A stretch of 64,000 nucleotides of DNA from JAHEEL01 sp963836085. GTDB taxonomy: Bacteria > Actinomycetota > Acidimicrobiia > Spongiisociales > UBA5794. A program made the translations under genes and the position numbers. The DNA is taken from positions 310,001-374,000 of the forward strand of contig CAWIHT010000011.1 of the NCBI GenBank assembly GCA_963836085.1, read 5' to 3'. Under the pieces are notes generated by a model. It was not told the DNA's origin. It saw only the letters and a program-made list of their open reading frames with translations, and ran no database searches. Below are positions 7,908 through 15,662 of the stretch, piece after piece. Position 1 is the first letter of the stretch. Every line of letters starts with the position of its first letter.

Positions 7908-8654
7908 TCAGGGTTGTGGTTGACCGCAGGTCTGCTCGATGAACTCGGGAGGCCAAGGAGCGGTGGTCGTCCCTTGCTTGGAGAATCTCATGTCGCATCG
8001 GTCGCAGCCCCACGCCAAGGTCTTGGTCCGCTGGAACCCGTACCCCATCACCTCCGCCATGACGTAGTCCAATTCACAGCCATAGGGAGTCCACTCGTCG
8101 GCGCCCTGTGCGTGCAGGAACTTCTGGTAGGCGCACTCAGTGAAGTCGATGCCGTAGTCGAAGGTCTCTCCGTCACCCTCAACGAACTCGAACACGAAGT
8201 CACTGGGATACCGGCGGGCTTGGGACCGGCGAGCAGCCCTCTTCAACCGTGACGGACGGTAGACGATTCTTGCTATCCAGGGACGCAGAGGCCGGGGAAG
8301 CCGTCCGAGTTCCACCCGGGCTATTCCGTGCATCAACTCGCCAGCGTCCTCCAAGCTACCCCCGTGCCGAACCGCCACGCGATAGACCGCCAACTGACGC
8401 CCTGCCGAAGCCAGGTGATCAGAGAACATGTTGCGCCGTCCTCCGATGTAGGGAATCTCAGGGATCAGACTTCGGTACTCGTCCAGCATCTCCTCCCGCA
8501 TCTCCGCCGCTGGCCCCTCACCGAATCGATCGACGATGAGAGCAGCCGACCGCATCAGCATCCGGTCCAACTTGGCGACCATCTTCTCCGTCTCACGCCT
8601 CGAAGCACGATGTGTCACCGTTTGCGCCTCAGGCCGGTTCTTCTTTTCCGCCAC
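7908..8654 (-). CDS. L-2-amino-thiazoline-4-carboxylic acid hydrolase family protein
   Basis: 248 residues from GTG 8654, chosen for the strong Shine-Dalgarno sequence GGAAGGAGG 7 nt upstream. The C-terminal half carries the family pattern: DFTECAYQKF, YGCELDYVMAE, a final R.KTLAWG and a CDRCDMRF cysteine cluster. Characterised members open the thiazoline ring of ATC on the way to cysteine, but most family members of this size are uncharacterised. The N-terminal 100 residues are helical and basic. It is monocistronic and sits next to IS debris, so horizontal gain is possible. Confidence 0.7.
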   Translation of the reverse strand: MAEKKNRPEAQTVTHRASRRETEKMVAKLDRMLMRSAALIVDRFGEGPAAEMREEMLDEYRSLIPEIPYIGGRRNMFSDHLASAGRQLAVYRVAVRHGGSLEDAGELMHGIARVELGRLPRPLRPWIARIVYRPSRLKRAARRSQARRYPSDFVFEFVEGDGETFDYGIDFTECAYQKFLHAQGADEWTPYGCELDYVMAEVMGYGFQRTKTLAWGCDRCDMRFSKQGTTTAPWPPEFIEQTCGQPQP

Positions 8655-8766
8655 AGGAGCCTCCTTCCGAGCAGTCCGAGACGGACACCTCCACCCTCCA
8701 TTAGACAACCGAATCAGGTAACGGGCAAGGGACAGAAGCCACGCAGCCACACGTTCCATATCCGGT

Positions 8767-8924
8767 TGGGTGTGTCGGATACGATGATCAGGGTGGTGTT
8801 GCACACCCCGGTCGGGCGGTGAGACGCCGGTTGAACTGATAGGAGCAGTTCGGTTGGATCCCGTTCCGCCGTCCCGGTGGCGTGTGCCACCCCTTCCGCC
8901 TGTTAGCGAGAGAAAGGGGCGGCC
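8767..8924 (+). other. Non-coding 5' part of an IS110-family element (possible bridge-RNA relic)
   Basis: The 150-odd bases before the IS110 transposase remnant contain no ORF but several hairpins. GGGTGTG (8768-8774) pairs with CACACCC (8802-8808) around a 27-nt loop, GAACTG (8833-8838) pairs with CAGTTC (8846-8851), and GGTGGC pairs with GCCACC (about 8876-8891). IS110 elements are known to carry a structured bridge RNA in the non-coding end upstream of the transposase, so this is a candidate for that RNA in a dead element. The assignment rests on position and stems only. Confidence 0.4.
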
Positions 8925-9548
8925 ATGTCGATGGTATCTGGAGTGGTTGGTGGTGTGGACACCCATGCCGATGTGCATGTCGCAGCGGTGCTCGATCCGA
9001 ACGGTGCCGTGTTGGGGATCGAGTCGTTCCCAACCAATGAAGCTGGCTATCGGTCGTTGGCGGATTGGTTGTCGGGGTTCGGTTCGGTGGTCAGGGTTGG
9101 TGTTGAGGGCACCGGGTCGTATGGCGTTGGCCTGGCCCGGTTCCTCCATGCCAACGGCCTTGAGGTGGTGGAGGTGGATCGGCAGAATCGTCAGAAGCGT
9201 CGCCGGTTGGGGAAGTCGGATCCGATCGACGCCGAGGCTGCAGCACGTGCCGCCCTGTCCGGGGAGGCTACGACGACGCCGAAGTGGCGTGACGGGACGG
9301 TGGAGCAGATCAGGGTGTTGATGGTGGCCCGCCGTTCGGCGCGGATGCAACGAAATCAGGCACTCAACCAGCTGCGCGAGATCGTGATCTGTGGCCCGGA
9401 TGAGGTCCCGGTCCGTTTCGGGGACCGCTACAAGACCGGCCTGATCATCGAGGCGGCTGCGGTGCGGCCCCGCAAGGGTTCCGACCCGATCGTAGAACGT
9501 CTCGATGTAGGCGAACAGGATCGTGCGGAGCCGGGAGCGTGGAGATGA
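8925..9548 (+). pseudogene. Truncated IS110-family transposase
   Basis: The 207-codon frame contains the N-terminal DEDD (RuvC-like) domain of IS110 transposases: GVDTHADVHVAAV gives the first Asp, VGVEGTGSYG the Glu region, and KSDPIDAEAAARAAL the later acidic residues. Full-length family members have about 330-400 residues with a C-terminal Transposase_20 domain. Here similarity stops near codon 187 (after RPRKGSDP) and the rest of the frame is unrelated sequence running into an IS3 fragment on the other strand. The element is therefore dead. A GAGAGAAAGG stretch precedes the start codon. Confidence 0.8.
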
Positions 9549-9555
9549 GGTTCGG
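9486..9555 (-). mobile_element. Fragment of an IS3-family transposase (OrfB C-terminal region)
   Basis: Read on the minus strand, this short stretch encodes SRLRTILFAYIETFYDR, which resembles the conserved end of IS3-family OrfB (a ...YIE.FYN.RR.HS... motif). It stops at FYDR and directly abuts the broken IS110 transposase, so one element was probably inserted into or recombined with the other. About 20 codons are recognisable. Confidence 0.5.
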
Positions 9556-9600
9556 CGCGCCCCAGTGCGTTCATCAGGCTTGAGGTGGTCTCTATGCGGG

Positions 9601-9667
9601 GGAGCCCTCTCCGCTGCGCTCCGGCCTAGCGGCCGGTGCTCGCGCCTCTCCCACTCCGTGGGAGAGG
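9601..9667 (+). repeat. Dispersed intergenic palindromic element, copy A
   Basis: GGGGAGCCCTCTCCG opens the element and a perfect hairpin CCTCTCCCAC / GTGGGAGAGG (9645-9654 with 9658-9667) closes it. Related arrangements occur at 10904-11018, 24897-25056 and 55128-55230. Confidence 0.5.
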
Positions 9668-9678
9668 CCAAGACCGGG

Positions 9679-10812
9679 CTACGCGACTCGCCCGCGTGCC
9701 CGGGCTGGGGGTGCGTGGATTTGTGGGTTGAGGAGTCGGCGTCTTTGGGGTGGTGAACTCGGATCGATGCGGTGGCCTTGGCCGTGGATGACGACCTGGT
9801 GGTGGAACCAACACAGGGTCGTGAGGTTCTTCGGGTCGGTGCGGCCGTTGTGGGACCAGGGTGTGATGTGATGGATCTGCAGGCGGTATCGGGAGACGCA
9901 GCCTGCGACGGTGCAGACGGCGCCGTCGCGATGCATGACGAAGCGGCGGAGGCGGGGCGGGATGACCCGGGTCTTGCGCCCGAGGGCGAGGGGTTGTCCG
10001 TCGGGGGTTCGGGCGGTGACCTCTACCGTGCCGGTGCACATGATCGCCTCAACGGCGTTCGGTCCGACCTGCGGACCGGCCTCCAAGGTGACACCCGCGG
10101 TGCCGTTGGTCGGTGCAGCCTCAGTTGCGTCCACGAACACCGTCAACACCGGTGAGGCATTATCCACGGTGGCTCCGTCGCTGCCGGCGACGGCGTCGTG
10201 GCTGATCGACCACAACGCATCAGCGTTCCTCGTGGTGCGTGATGGTGTCACGTCGGTCCCGTAGGGGAAGCTGTCGCCGCGGGTCTCGAGGGCTTCGACG
10301 ACGGTGCGTCCCGCAAAGCCGGGCAGCTGTCCGGAGATGCGCCAGGCGGACTCGTCGAGGTTCGGTTGGATCGTGACGTAGCGTTCCTCGAAGCCCTGGA
10401 TCTCGTCAAGACGGCTCATACGGCGTCGTCTGGCTGTGAGGATGCGGATGCCTTCGATGTCGCGCCCGGCTGTCTCAGCAAGCAGGTCGAGGGCGTTGTC
10501 GTGGTTGGCGAGGCGGCTGATGGCGGCGGCTCGGTCGAAACCGATCTCACCCGAAGCTACTGCTTCTTCAACATCCGGGAGATTGTCGAGACGTCGTGCG
10601 GTCAAGACCAGCTCACGGGCGGTTTCGGATGCGACGTCGATTCTGCCGGCTACCCATTCTTGGAGGGACCGGTGACCGTCACGGAGTGCGACCTGCCGCC
10701 GATCGAGTTCACGCAGCGCCTGCATCTGGCGGCCGCGTTCGCGAGCGATGCTGGCTTCGCTATCGAGCAGTTGTTGCTCGAGGGTCTCGGTGGTGGCGGT
10801 CGTCGTATCCAT
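9679..10812 (-). CDS. DUF222 / HNH endonuclease-domain protein (13E12-repeat type)
   Basis: 377 residues. The N-terminal two-thirds is the helical DUF222 domain (RELDRRQVALRDGHRSLQEW, later RHELVLTARRL-like helices). The C-terminal HNH nuclease domain contains RRFVMHRDGAVC, LQIHHITPW and NLTTLCWFHHQ, with His and Asn residues in place. The family is abundant and multicopy in actinobacteria; its role is unclear. Start ATG 10812 has TAGGTT 6 nt upstream, fitting a leaderless transcript. Its place among IS remnants and repeats suits a mobile or fast-duplicating gene. Confidence 0.85.
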   Translation of the reverse strand: MDTTTATTETLEQQLLDSEASIARERGRQMQALRELDRRQVALRDGHRSLQEWVAGRIDVASETARELVLTARRLDNLPDVEEAVASGEIGFDRAAAISRLANHDNALDLLAETAGRDIEGIRILTARRRRMSRLDEIQGFEERYVTIQPNLDESAWRISGQLPGFAGRTVVEALETRGDSFPYGTDVTPSRTTRNADALWSISHDAVAGSDGATVDNASPVLTVFVDATEAAPTNGTAGVTLEAGPQVGPNAVEAIMCTGTVEVTARTPDGQPLALGRKTRVIPPRLRRFVMHRDGAVCTVAGCVSRYRLQIHHITPWSHNGRTDPKNLTTLCWFHHQVVIHGQGHRIDPSSPPQRRRLLNPQIHAPPARARGRVA

Positions 10813-10903
10813 ACCCGCAACCTATCGGACGGGTGTGACAGAAACCGGGCACGGAACCGAAGAATCTCAGGAATTCTTGGAGGATCTCCGGCTGCTGGTG
10901 CGA

Positions 10904-11018
10904 TGGGGAGCCCCCTCTGCGCCCAGGCATCAGCTTGGCCGCGTCTCCCCCACTTCGTGGGAGCGACAACAAGACCCGCCGCCCGACTGGGGACTGGCGA
11001 CCGGCGACCGGTGGCTGG
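10904..11018 (+). repeat. Dispersed intergenic palindromic element, copy B
   Basis: It starts GGGGAGCCCCCTCTGCG, contains a CTCCCCCAC / GTGGGAG hairpin (about 10945-10963), and ends in an imperfect tandem of ACTGGCGAC units (about 10991-11010). The same unit in inverse orientation appears beside copy C. Confidence 0.5.
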
Positions 11019-11079
11019 ACTCGATTGGGTCTTGGTTCTGGCATCATCTGCTGACGCACGCTGAACAAGGAGATACCCC

Positions 11080-11394
11080 ATGACCGTCGTTCGCATCAAC
11101 GCCATCACTGTGCCACCCGAAGGTGGGGATGAACTCTTGGAGCGGTTCCGGAATCGGCTCGGGTCTGTCGACGATCAGACCGGCTTCCTCGGGTTCGAGT
11201 TGCTGCGACCGACCTCCGAAGCCGAAACTCGCTGGTTCGTCGTGACTCACTGGGAGACGCCTGAGGACTTCGAAGCCTGGCTCACGTCGACGTACTTCTC
11301 CGAAGGGCATGCCAAGAGCACGCAGCGTCCCGTCGGTAGCCATGCCGACCTTCTCGAATTCGACGTCGTTCTCTCGTCCAAGCCTGGGAACTGA
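11080..11394 (+). CDS. mhuD: MhuD-like haem-degrading monooxygenase (ABM fold)
   Basis: 104 residues, single ABM (ferredoxin-like) domain, good Shine-Dalgarno AAGGAG. From memory it aligns closely with mycobacterial MhuD: the VVRINAI start puts the catalytic Asn at position 7, GFLGFELLRP and FVVTHWE are shared, W67 corresponds to the haem-pocket Trp, and His77 is a plausible haem ligand (one residue offset). MhuD homodimers open haem to mycobilin and release iron without CO. No haem transport genes lie nearby, and the gene looks monocistronic. Confidence 0.75.
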   Translation: MTVVRINAITVPPEGGDELLERFRNRLGSVDDQTGFLGFELLRPTSEAETRWFVVTHWETPEDFEAWLTSTYFSEGHAKSTQRPVGSHADLLEFDVVLSSKPGN

Positions 11395-11448
11395 TCCGAC
11401 TTTCGGCCTCTATCCCTGCCCGACCCGTGGATCGACCATGATGGGACT

Positions 11449-12846
11449 ATGCGAACACTGATCAGCAACGGAACGGTCGTCACGGCGGCGTTGGCGACGG
11501 AGGCGGATGTCATCATCGAGGGAGAGCGGATCGTCGGGGTCGTCGCCCCAGGGTCCGCTGGAGACGGCTTCGACCGGGTGATCGACGCTACCGGGAGGTA
11601 CGTGATCCCCGGCGGTGTCGACATGCACACCCATATGGAGTTGCCGGTCTCCGGCACATCGTCCTCCGATACCTACGAGACGGGAACCCGGGCAGCGGCG
11701 ATCGGCGGGACGACCACCATCGTTGACTACGCCGGCCAGACCAGGGGGGGCACGCTCAAGGACGGCCTCGCCGAGTGGAAGGCACGGGCCGAGGGCAACT
11801 GCTTCATCGACTACGGGTTCCACATGATGGTGACCGACGTCCACGAAGACACGCTCGCCGAGTTCTCGGAGATGATGCATGAGGGTGTGACGACCTTCAA
11901 GCTGTTCACCGCCTATCCGGGCGTCAACCTCTCGGACGACCGCCAGATCCTCGAGGCAATGCAGGTTGCCGCATCAATCGGCGCCACGATCATGATGCAC
12001 GCAGAGAACGGGATCGCGATCGACTTGCTGCGCGACGAAGCTGTGGCGAACGGAGATACCGATCCGATCAATCATCTGCTGACGCGGCCGGCGTCGATGG
12101 AATCCGAGGCGGTCCACCGCGTCGCCGCTCTCGCGGAGATCGCCGGTTGCCCGCTGGTGATCGTGCATATCTCTTCGCAAGATGCGTTCGCCGAAGCTGT
12201 TGTAGCGAGGGACCGTGGGCTTCCGGTGTTCGCCGAGACCTGCCCGCAGTATCTCTGGCTGTCACAAGAGGACGTGCCAGAAGGGTTCGATGGCGCCAAG
12301 TTCGTCTGCTCACCGCCGCTGCGGCGCCGCGGCGAAGGACATCAAGCGGCTCTCTGGTCTGGTATCTCGACGGGGCGGGTTGATGCCGTAGCGACCGACC
12401 ACTGTCCCTTCACCTGGGAACAGAAGGAAGTCGGACGGGGTGACTTCCGCAAGATCCCGAACGGCCTCGGCGTCGTCGAGCATCGGATGGACCTCGTCTA
12501 CCAGGGCGTGGTCGAGGGCTGGATCCCGCTCACCCGGTGGATCGAGGTGACTGCCGCGACGCCGGCGAGGATCTCGGGCCTCTATCCGAGGAAGGGAACG
12601 ATCGCACCGGGATCGGATGCGGACGTCGTCGTCTACAACCCGTCGGCCTCCCACGTCTTGTCGGCGGAAACCCACCACATGAACCTCGACTACTCGGTGT
12701 TCGAGGGTGCCGAGGTCTGCGGATCCGTGGAGACGGTGTTGCTGCGCGGCGAGGTCATCGTCGACGAAGGGGAGTTCGTCGGAAGCCTCGGGCGGGGACA
12801 GTACCTACCGCGGGGTACGAACTCGTTGCTGCCAGAGGGGACGTAG
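11449..12846 (+). CDS. hydA: Dihydropyrimidinase / hydantoinase (cyclic amidohydrolase)
   Basis: 465 residues, typical length. Metal and catalytic residues of the hydantoinase group are visible: H60 and H62 in DMHTHME, the carboxylated Lys K151 in TTFKLF, H184 in MMHAENG, H240 in VIVHISS and D317 in VATDHCPF. It hydrolyses cyclic ureides such as hydantoins or dihydropyrimidines. A hydantoinase gene (hyuA/ygeZ) is also part of the comparable E. coli purine cluster, which suits the xanthine-dehydrogenase genes downstream. Start ATG 11449 lacks a Shine-Dalgarno sequence; CATGAT lies 6 nt upstream. The exact cyclic substrate cannot be told from sequence. Confidence 0.88.
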   Translation: MRTLISNGTVVTAALATEADVIIEGERIVGVVAPGSAGDGFDRVIDATGRYVIPGGVDMHTHMELPVSGTSSSDTYETGTRAAAIGGTTTIVDYAGQTRGGTLKDGLAEWKARAEGNCFIDYGFHMMVTDVHEDTLAEFSEMMHEGVTTFKLFTAYPGVNLSDDRQILEAMQVAASIGATIMMHAENGIAIDLLRDEAVANGDTDPINHLLTRPASMESEAVHRVAALAEIAGCPLVIVHISSQDAFAEAVVARDRGLPVFAETCPQYLWLSQEDVPEGFDGAKFVCSPPLRRRGEGHQAALWSGISTGRVDAVATDHCPFTWEQKEVGRGDFRKIPNGLGVVEHRMDLVYQGVVEGWIPLTRWIEVTAATPARISGLYPRKGTIAPGSDADVVVYNPSASHVLSAETHHMNLDYSVFEGAEVCGSVETVLLRGEVIVDEGEFVGSLGRGQYLPRGTNSLLPEGT

Positions 12847-12850
12847 TCCA

Positions 12851-12877
12851 AGTCGTCGGTCGCGCTGACCGCCGACT
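12851..12877. terminator. Bidirectional hairpin between hydA and the SnoaL-like gene
   Basis: AGTCG-T-CGGTC pairs with GACCG-C-CGACT around the loop GCGCT, a 10-bp stem with one mismatch. It fills the 29-nt gap between two convergent stop codons. No U-run follows on either side, so termination efficiency is uncertain. Confidence 0.6.
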
Positions 12878-13223
12878 ACATCCCCCAGTAGCCGCGGATT
12901 CGAGGGATGTGGCGGTGGATCAAGCCGTCTTCGTCGAGGATAAGGATGTGGGTTGCCTCGAGGATCCCCAGATCTCGCTCGACGGTTGCGTCCCACATCA
13001 CGATGTCCCCGGTGTCCTGGAACTGGTCCACTGAAAGCACTTCGTAGATTCCATGAGCGGAGAGGGACGCCGCCAGGAGACTGCGAATCTCATCCCTTCC
13101 CGCGGCGATCCGGTGGTAGAGAACCATCTCCGCATCGGGGCTGTACAGATCGCACAGCCCATCGACATCCCCACGTGACATGAGGTTGTTCATGTGATTG
13201 ACGAGATCCCGGCCAGTTGGCAC
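12876..13223 (-). CDS. SnoaL/NTF2-like protein
   Basis: 115 residues from GTG 13223, which has the Shine-Dalgarno sequence GGAAGGAG upstream. It shows the NTF2-like cone fold pattern: an N-terminal helix (LVNHMNNLMSRGDVDGLCDLYSPDAEMVL), then beta strands ending RIRGYWGM. Such proteins are small isomerases, hydrolases or ligand binders; nothing here points to one substrate. It is convergent with hydA and separate from the molybdenum genes upstream. Confidence 0.7.
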   Translation of the reverse strand: MPTGRDLVNHMNNLMSRGDVDGLCDLYSPDAEMVLYHRIAAGRDEIRSLLAASLSAHGIYEVLSVDQFQDTGDIVMWDATVERDLGILEATHILILDEDGLIHRHIPRIRGYWGM

Positions 13224-13354
13224 GACAGTGTCTCCTTCCAACCTGCCAAGCGTACTCTGGCCCGGCGCCGTCGTGGCGGTGGCCGGGGTTGGGGCACGCT
13301 CGCCTGCTCCCTCTGGCCGTGCTTGGCTCGACCGGAGAACGGAGGCTCGGCTGT

Positions 13355-14071
13355 TCAGCTTGCGGTCAACGGCAATGCCACGACATGATCGACGCCAGGA
13401 TTGGCAGCGAGGATGTTCTTCAGGTCTGCTGCGGCTCGCCGGGTCACGGGGGTGACCTTGGCGATGGCGATGGCTACGCGTGCGGTGTCCGGGATCCCTC
13501 TCAGCCCGCCCTCGGGGTGGAGGAGGATCGCGGCTACGTCGGCGACGGTAACGACGGCGTCGGCCGACTGGCCGGTGATGGCCTCGATACGCTCGGGGCG
13601 ATGGGCGACCTCGCGGAGGGGACGGCCGATAGCGTCGATGCCGACCACGATCACGACCAGCGTCGATCGAATCGGGATGACCGGTTCGTGGTCGGCGGGG
13701 GCCTTGATCGACATCGACCGCGCCCCGTCCGCTTCCACGATCACGAAGTCGGCCGCGGTCTCGGCATACAGGCGGTCCACCTCTTCTGCCGTCGGGCCGG
13801 TGACCTTGCCGGGCACCTTCCCGGTTGCGACGAAGAGCGGCTCGCCGGGGGTCAGCGCCCGATCGGCATCGCCGGGATCGACGGACCAGCATGCCGGTTC
13901 GGTCACCTGATCCTGGGCCATCTTCGTGGTGGTCGTCAGGATCACCTTGCGGCTGTCAGCGGCGAGTTCGCGACCGAGCGTGAACAGCACCGTCGACTTG
14001 CCGCCGGCGCCGACGATGGCGACGAGTTCGCGCTCGCCGAGATCGAGTTGCGACCGAAGGGAGCCCCTCAT
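13355..14071 (-). CDS. yqeC: YqeC-like selenium-dependent molybdenum hydroxylase maturation protein
   Basis: 238 residues. A P-loop (VAIVGAGGKST, Walker A) and the VIVEADGARS segment mark the YqeC family, GTP/ATP-binding-like proteins that co-occur with selenium-containing molybdenum hydroxylases. The ATG at 14071 overlaps the yqeB stop (ATGA), so it is the last gene of the minus-strand run ygfM-xdhD-xdhC-yqeB-yqeC, all coupled in this way. Function in detail is unknown; comparative genomics ties it to selenium cofactor maturation. Confidence 0.85.
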   Translation of the reverse strand: MRGSLRSQLDLGERELVAIVGAGGKSTVLFTLGRELAADSRKVILTTTTKMAQDQVTEPACWSVDPGDADRALTPGEPLFVATGKVPGKVTGPTAEEVDRLYAETAADFVIVEADGARSMSIKAPADHEPVIPIRSTLVVIVVGIDAIGRPLREVAHRPERIEAITGQSADAVVTVADVAAILLHPEGGLRGIPDTARVAIAIAKVTPVTRRAAADLKNILAANPGVDHVVALPLTAS

Positions 14072-14874
14072 TGCTCGGTGCGTCCGAGCCACACGAGCAC
14101 CGCCTCGAGCACTCCGCCACCGATGGAGAGGGCCTTGTCGGAGATCTCGTGGATCGCCGACGGATCAAAGCGGGGATCGACGTCGCCGATCTTGAGGCCG
14201 GCTGTGACCGAGCCGGGAAGCAGCAGGCCCCGGACCGTTCCTGCGATCTTCGCCGCGATCGGAACACCGTCGACGTGGCCGAGCACCTGGTCGGGTTCGA
14301 CGACATCGCCGAACGCTGCCGTCCACTCGAGGATGCCGTCGTGTTCGGCCCGGAGCACCCGATCGGCTGATGCGCCGCCGATCTCTCCCGGTACGCCGGT
14401 GTTCGGCGCAGCCGAACCGTCCCAAATCACTCGTCCGAGGCGATGGCCCCGCATTGTCTCGACAACGGCGTCACAGTCGGCGCCGGCCGAGAAGCCAGGA
14501 CCAAGCGCAACGACGAACGGCGCCTGGTCAATGGTCGTGTCGAGCAGTCGCTTCGCGAGCCTGGCATCGACAACAACCGAAGGCTGGACCCGGAACGGCG
14601 GAAGCTCGGCGGCGACGAGAACAGACACACATCCAGAGCGCGCGGTGTCAACCGCCTCTTCCGGCGTCGATGAGATGTGGCCTTCGATCCCATCGATCGT
14701 GATGCTGCCGTCGCTGACGGCCGACGAATAGGCAACGGTGCGCCGCACCGTCAGTGGCCGTTCGAGTTCGAGAACCACAACCGGGAACCCGACGCGGCGC
14801 AGCCGCCAGATGACACCGGATCCGAGGTCGCCGCCGCCCCGGACGACGACGAGATGGCTGGACGGGTCGATCAC
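14068..14874 (-). CDS. yqeB: YqeB-like (EF2563 family) selenium-dependent molybdenum hydroxylase system protein
   Basis: 268 residues. LVVVRGGGDLGSGVIWRL is the signature start of the EF2563/YqeB family, with a glycine-rich nucleotide-binding loop. The rest matches the family in length and in FVVALGPGFSAGADCDAVVET. YqeB occurs with selD, yqeC and xanthine dehydrogenases in genomes that use labile selenium in molybdenum enzymes. Start and stop overlap its neighbours by 4 nt on both sides, so it is translated with xdhC and yqeC. Confidence 0.88.
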   Translation of the reverse strand: MIDPSSHLVVVRGGGDLGSGVIWRLRRVGFPVVVLELERPLTVRRTVAYSSAVSDGSITIDGIEGHISSTPEEAVDTARSGCVSVLVAAELPPFRVQPSVVVDARLAKRLLDTTIDQAPFVVALGPGFSAGADCDAVVETMRGHRLGRVIWDGSAAPNTGVPGEIGGASADRVLRAEHDGILEWTAAFGDVVEPDQVLGHVDGVPIAAKIAGTVRGLLLPGSVTAGLKIGDVDPRFDPSAIHEISDKALSIGGGVLEAVLVWLGRTEQ

Positions 14875-15662
14875 TGCGCCTCCGCGGCGGCCGCCTCGAT
14901 GATCTCGGACATGATCGAGACCGCGATCTCTTCGACGGTTTCGGCGCCGATATCGATACCGATCGGGACATGGATGCGGTCGATTGCCGCTGCGTCAACC
15001 CCGAGTTCAATCAGTCGATCCCGAGTGGCGGCCCATCGGCGCTTACTCCCCATGACCCCGATGTACCGGGCGGGCGTGCCCAGGAGTGCCGGAACGATCT
15101 CGACGTCCATCTCGTGGCTACGGGTCACCACCACCACGGAGGTGTGCTCACCGATGGCCTCCGCACCCATGGCCTTGTCCAACGATCCAACGAGGCGTAC
15201 GTCGGCGTCCGGCATCGCTGCTTCCGACGCCAGTTCGGGACGGTCATCGGTGGCAACGGTGCGATATCCGAGCCAATGAGCGAGATCGACGACGGCGCGG
15301 CCGACGTGGCCGCAGCCGATCACGTAGATGGTGTGCGGTGGCATGTAGGGCTCCAGTGAGATGGTCATGGTCCCGCCGCAGATTCCGGGGTCGCCGCGCT
15401 CCGGGTCCTCCAGCGAGTAGTGCTTGAGCAGCGTTGATCCTTGTTCGATCGCGGTGATGGCATCGCTCCGGATCAGGGCTTCGACTTGGCCGCCGCCGAC
15501 CGTGCCCGATGTGCTGCCGTCGGCGTAGATCAGCATCTTCGCTCCGGCGTGGCGCGGGACCGACTTGGCGGTAGCGACAATCGTCGCGACGACGACCGGT
15601 CGGGCCGCCTCGACCGCAGCCGACAGCTCAGCGAGGAGCGCCCGGTGGTCGGCGGTTCTCAC
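14871..15662 (-). CDS. xdhC: XdhC/CoxI-family molybdenum cofactor chaperone
   Basis: 263 residues from GTG 15662, which overlaps the stop of the XdhD-like gene (GTGA). The N-terminal XdhC/CoxI domain includes VATIVATAKSVPRHAGAKMLI and GTVGGGQVEA. The C-terminal Rossmann domain (about 130-250) has YVIGCGHVGRAVVDLA. Such proteins bind, sulfurate or deliver Mo cofactor to xanthine dehydrogenase. Here 'xdhC' means the accessory protein, not the E. coli 2Fe-2S subunit of the same name. Position inside the operon suggests it serves the XdhD-like enzyme and perhaps the second hydroxylase. Confidence 0.9.
   Translation of the reverse strand: MRTADHRALLAELSAAVEAARPVVVATIVATAKSVPRHAGAKMLIYADGSTSGTVGGGQVEALIRSDAITAIEQGSTLLKHYSLEDPERGDPGICGGTMTISLEPYMPPHTIYVIGCGHVGRAVVDLAHWLGYRTVATDDRPELASEAAMPDADVRLVGSLDKAMGAEAIGEHTSVVVVTRSHEMDVEIVPALLGTPARYIGVMGSKRRWAATRDRLIELGVDAAAIDRIHVPIGIDIGAETVEEIAVSIMSEIIEAAAAEAQ

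Noticed and set aside
4755..13000. Direct-repeat att site matching the 3' end of ssrA
   Set aside because: By eye no second copy of the last bases of the tmRNA gene was found downstream, so no integrated element is annotated.
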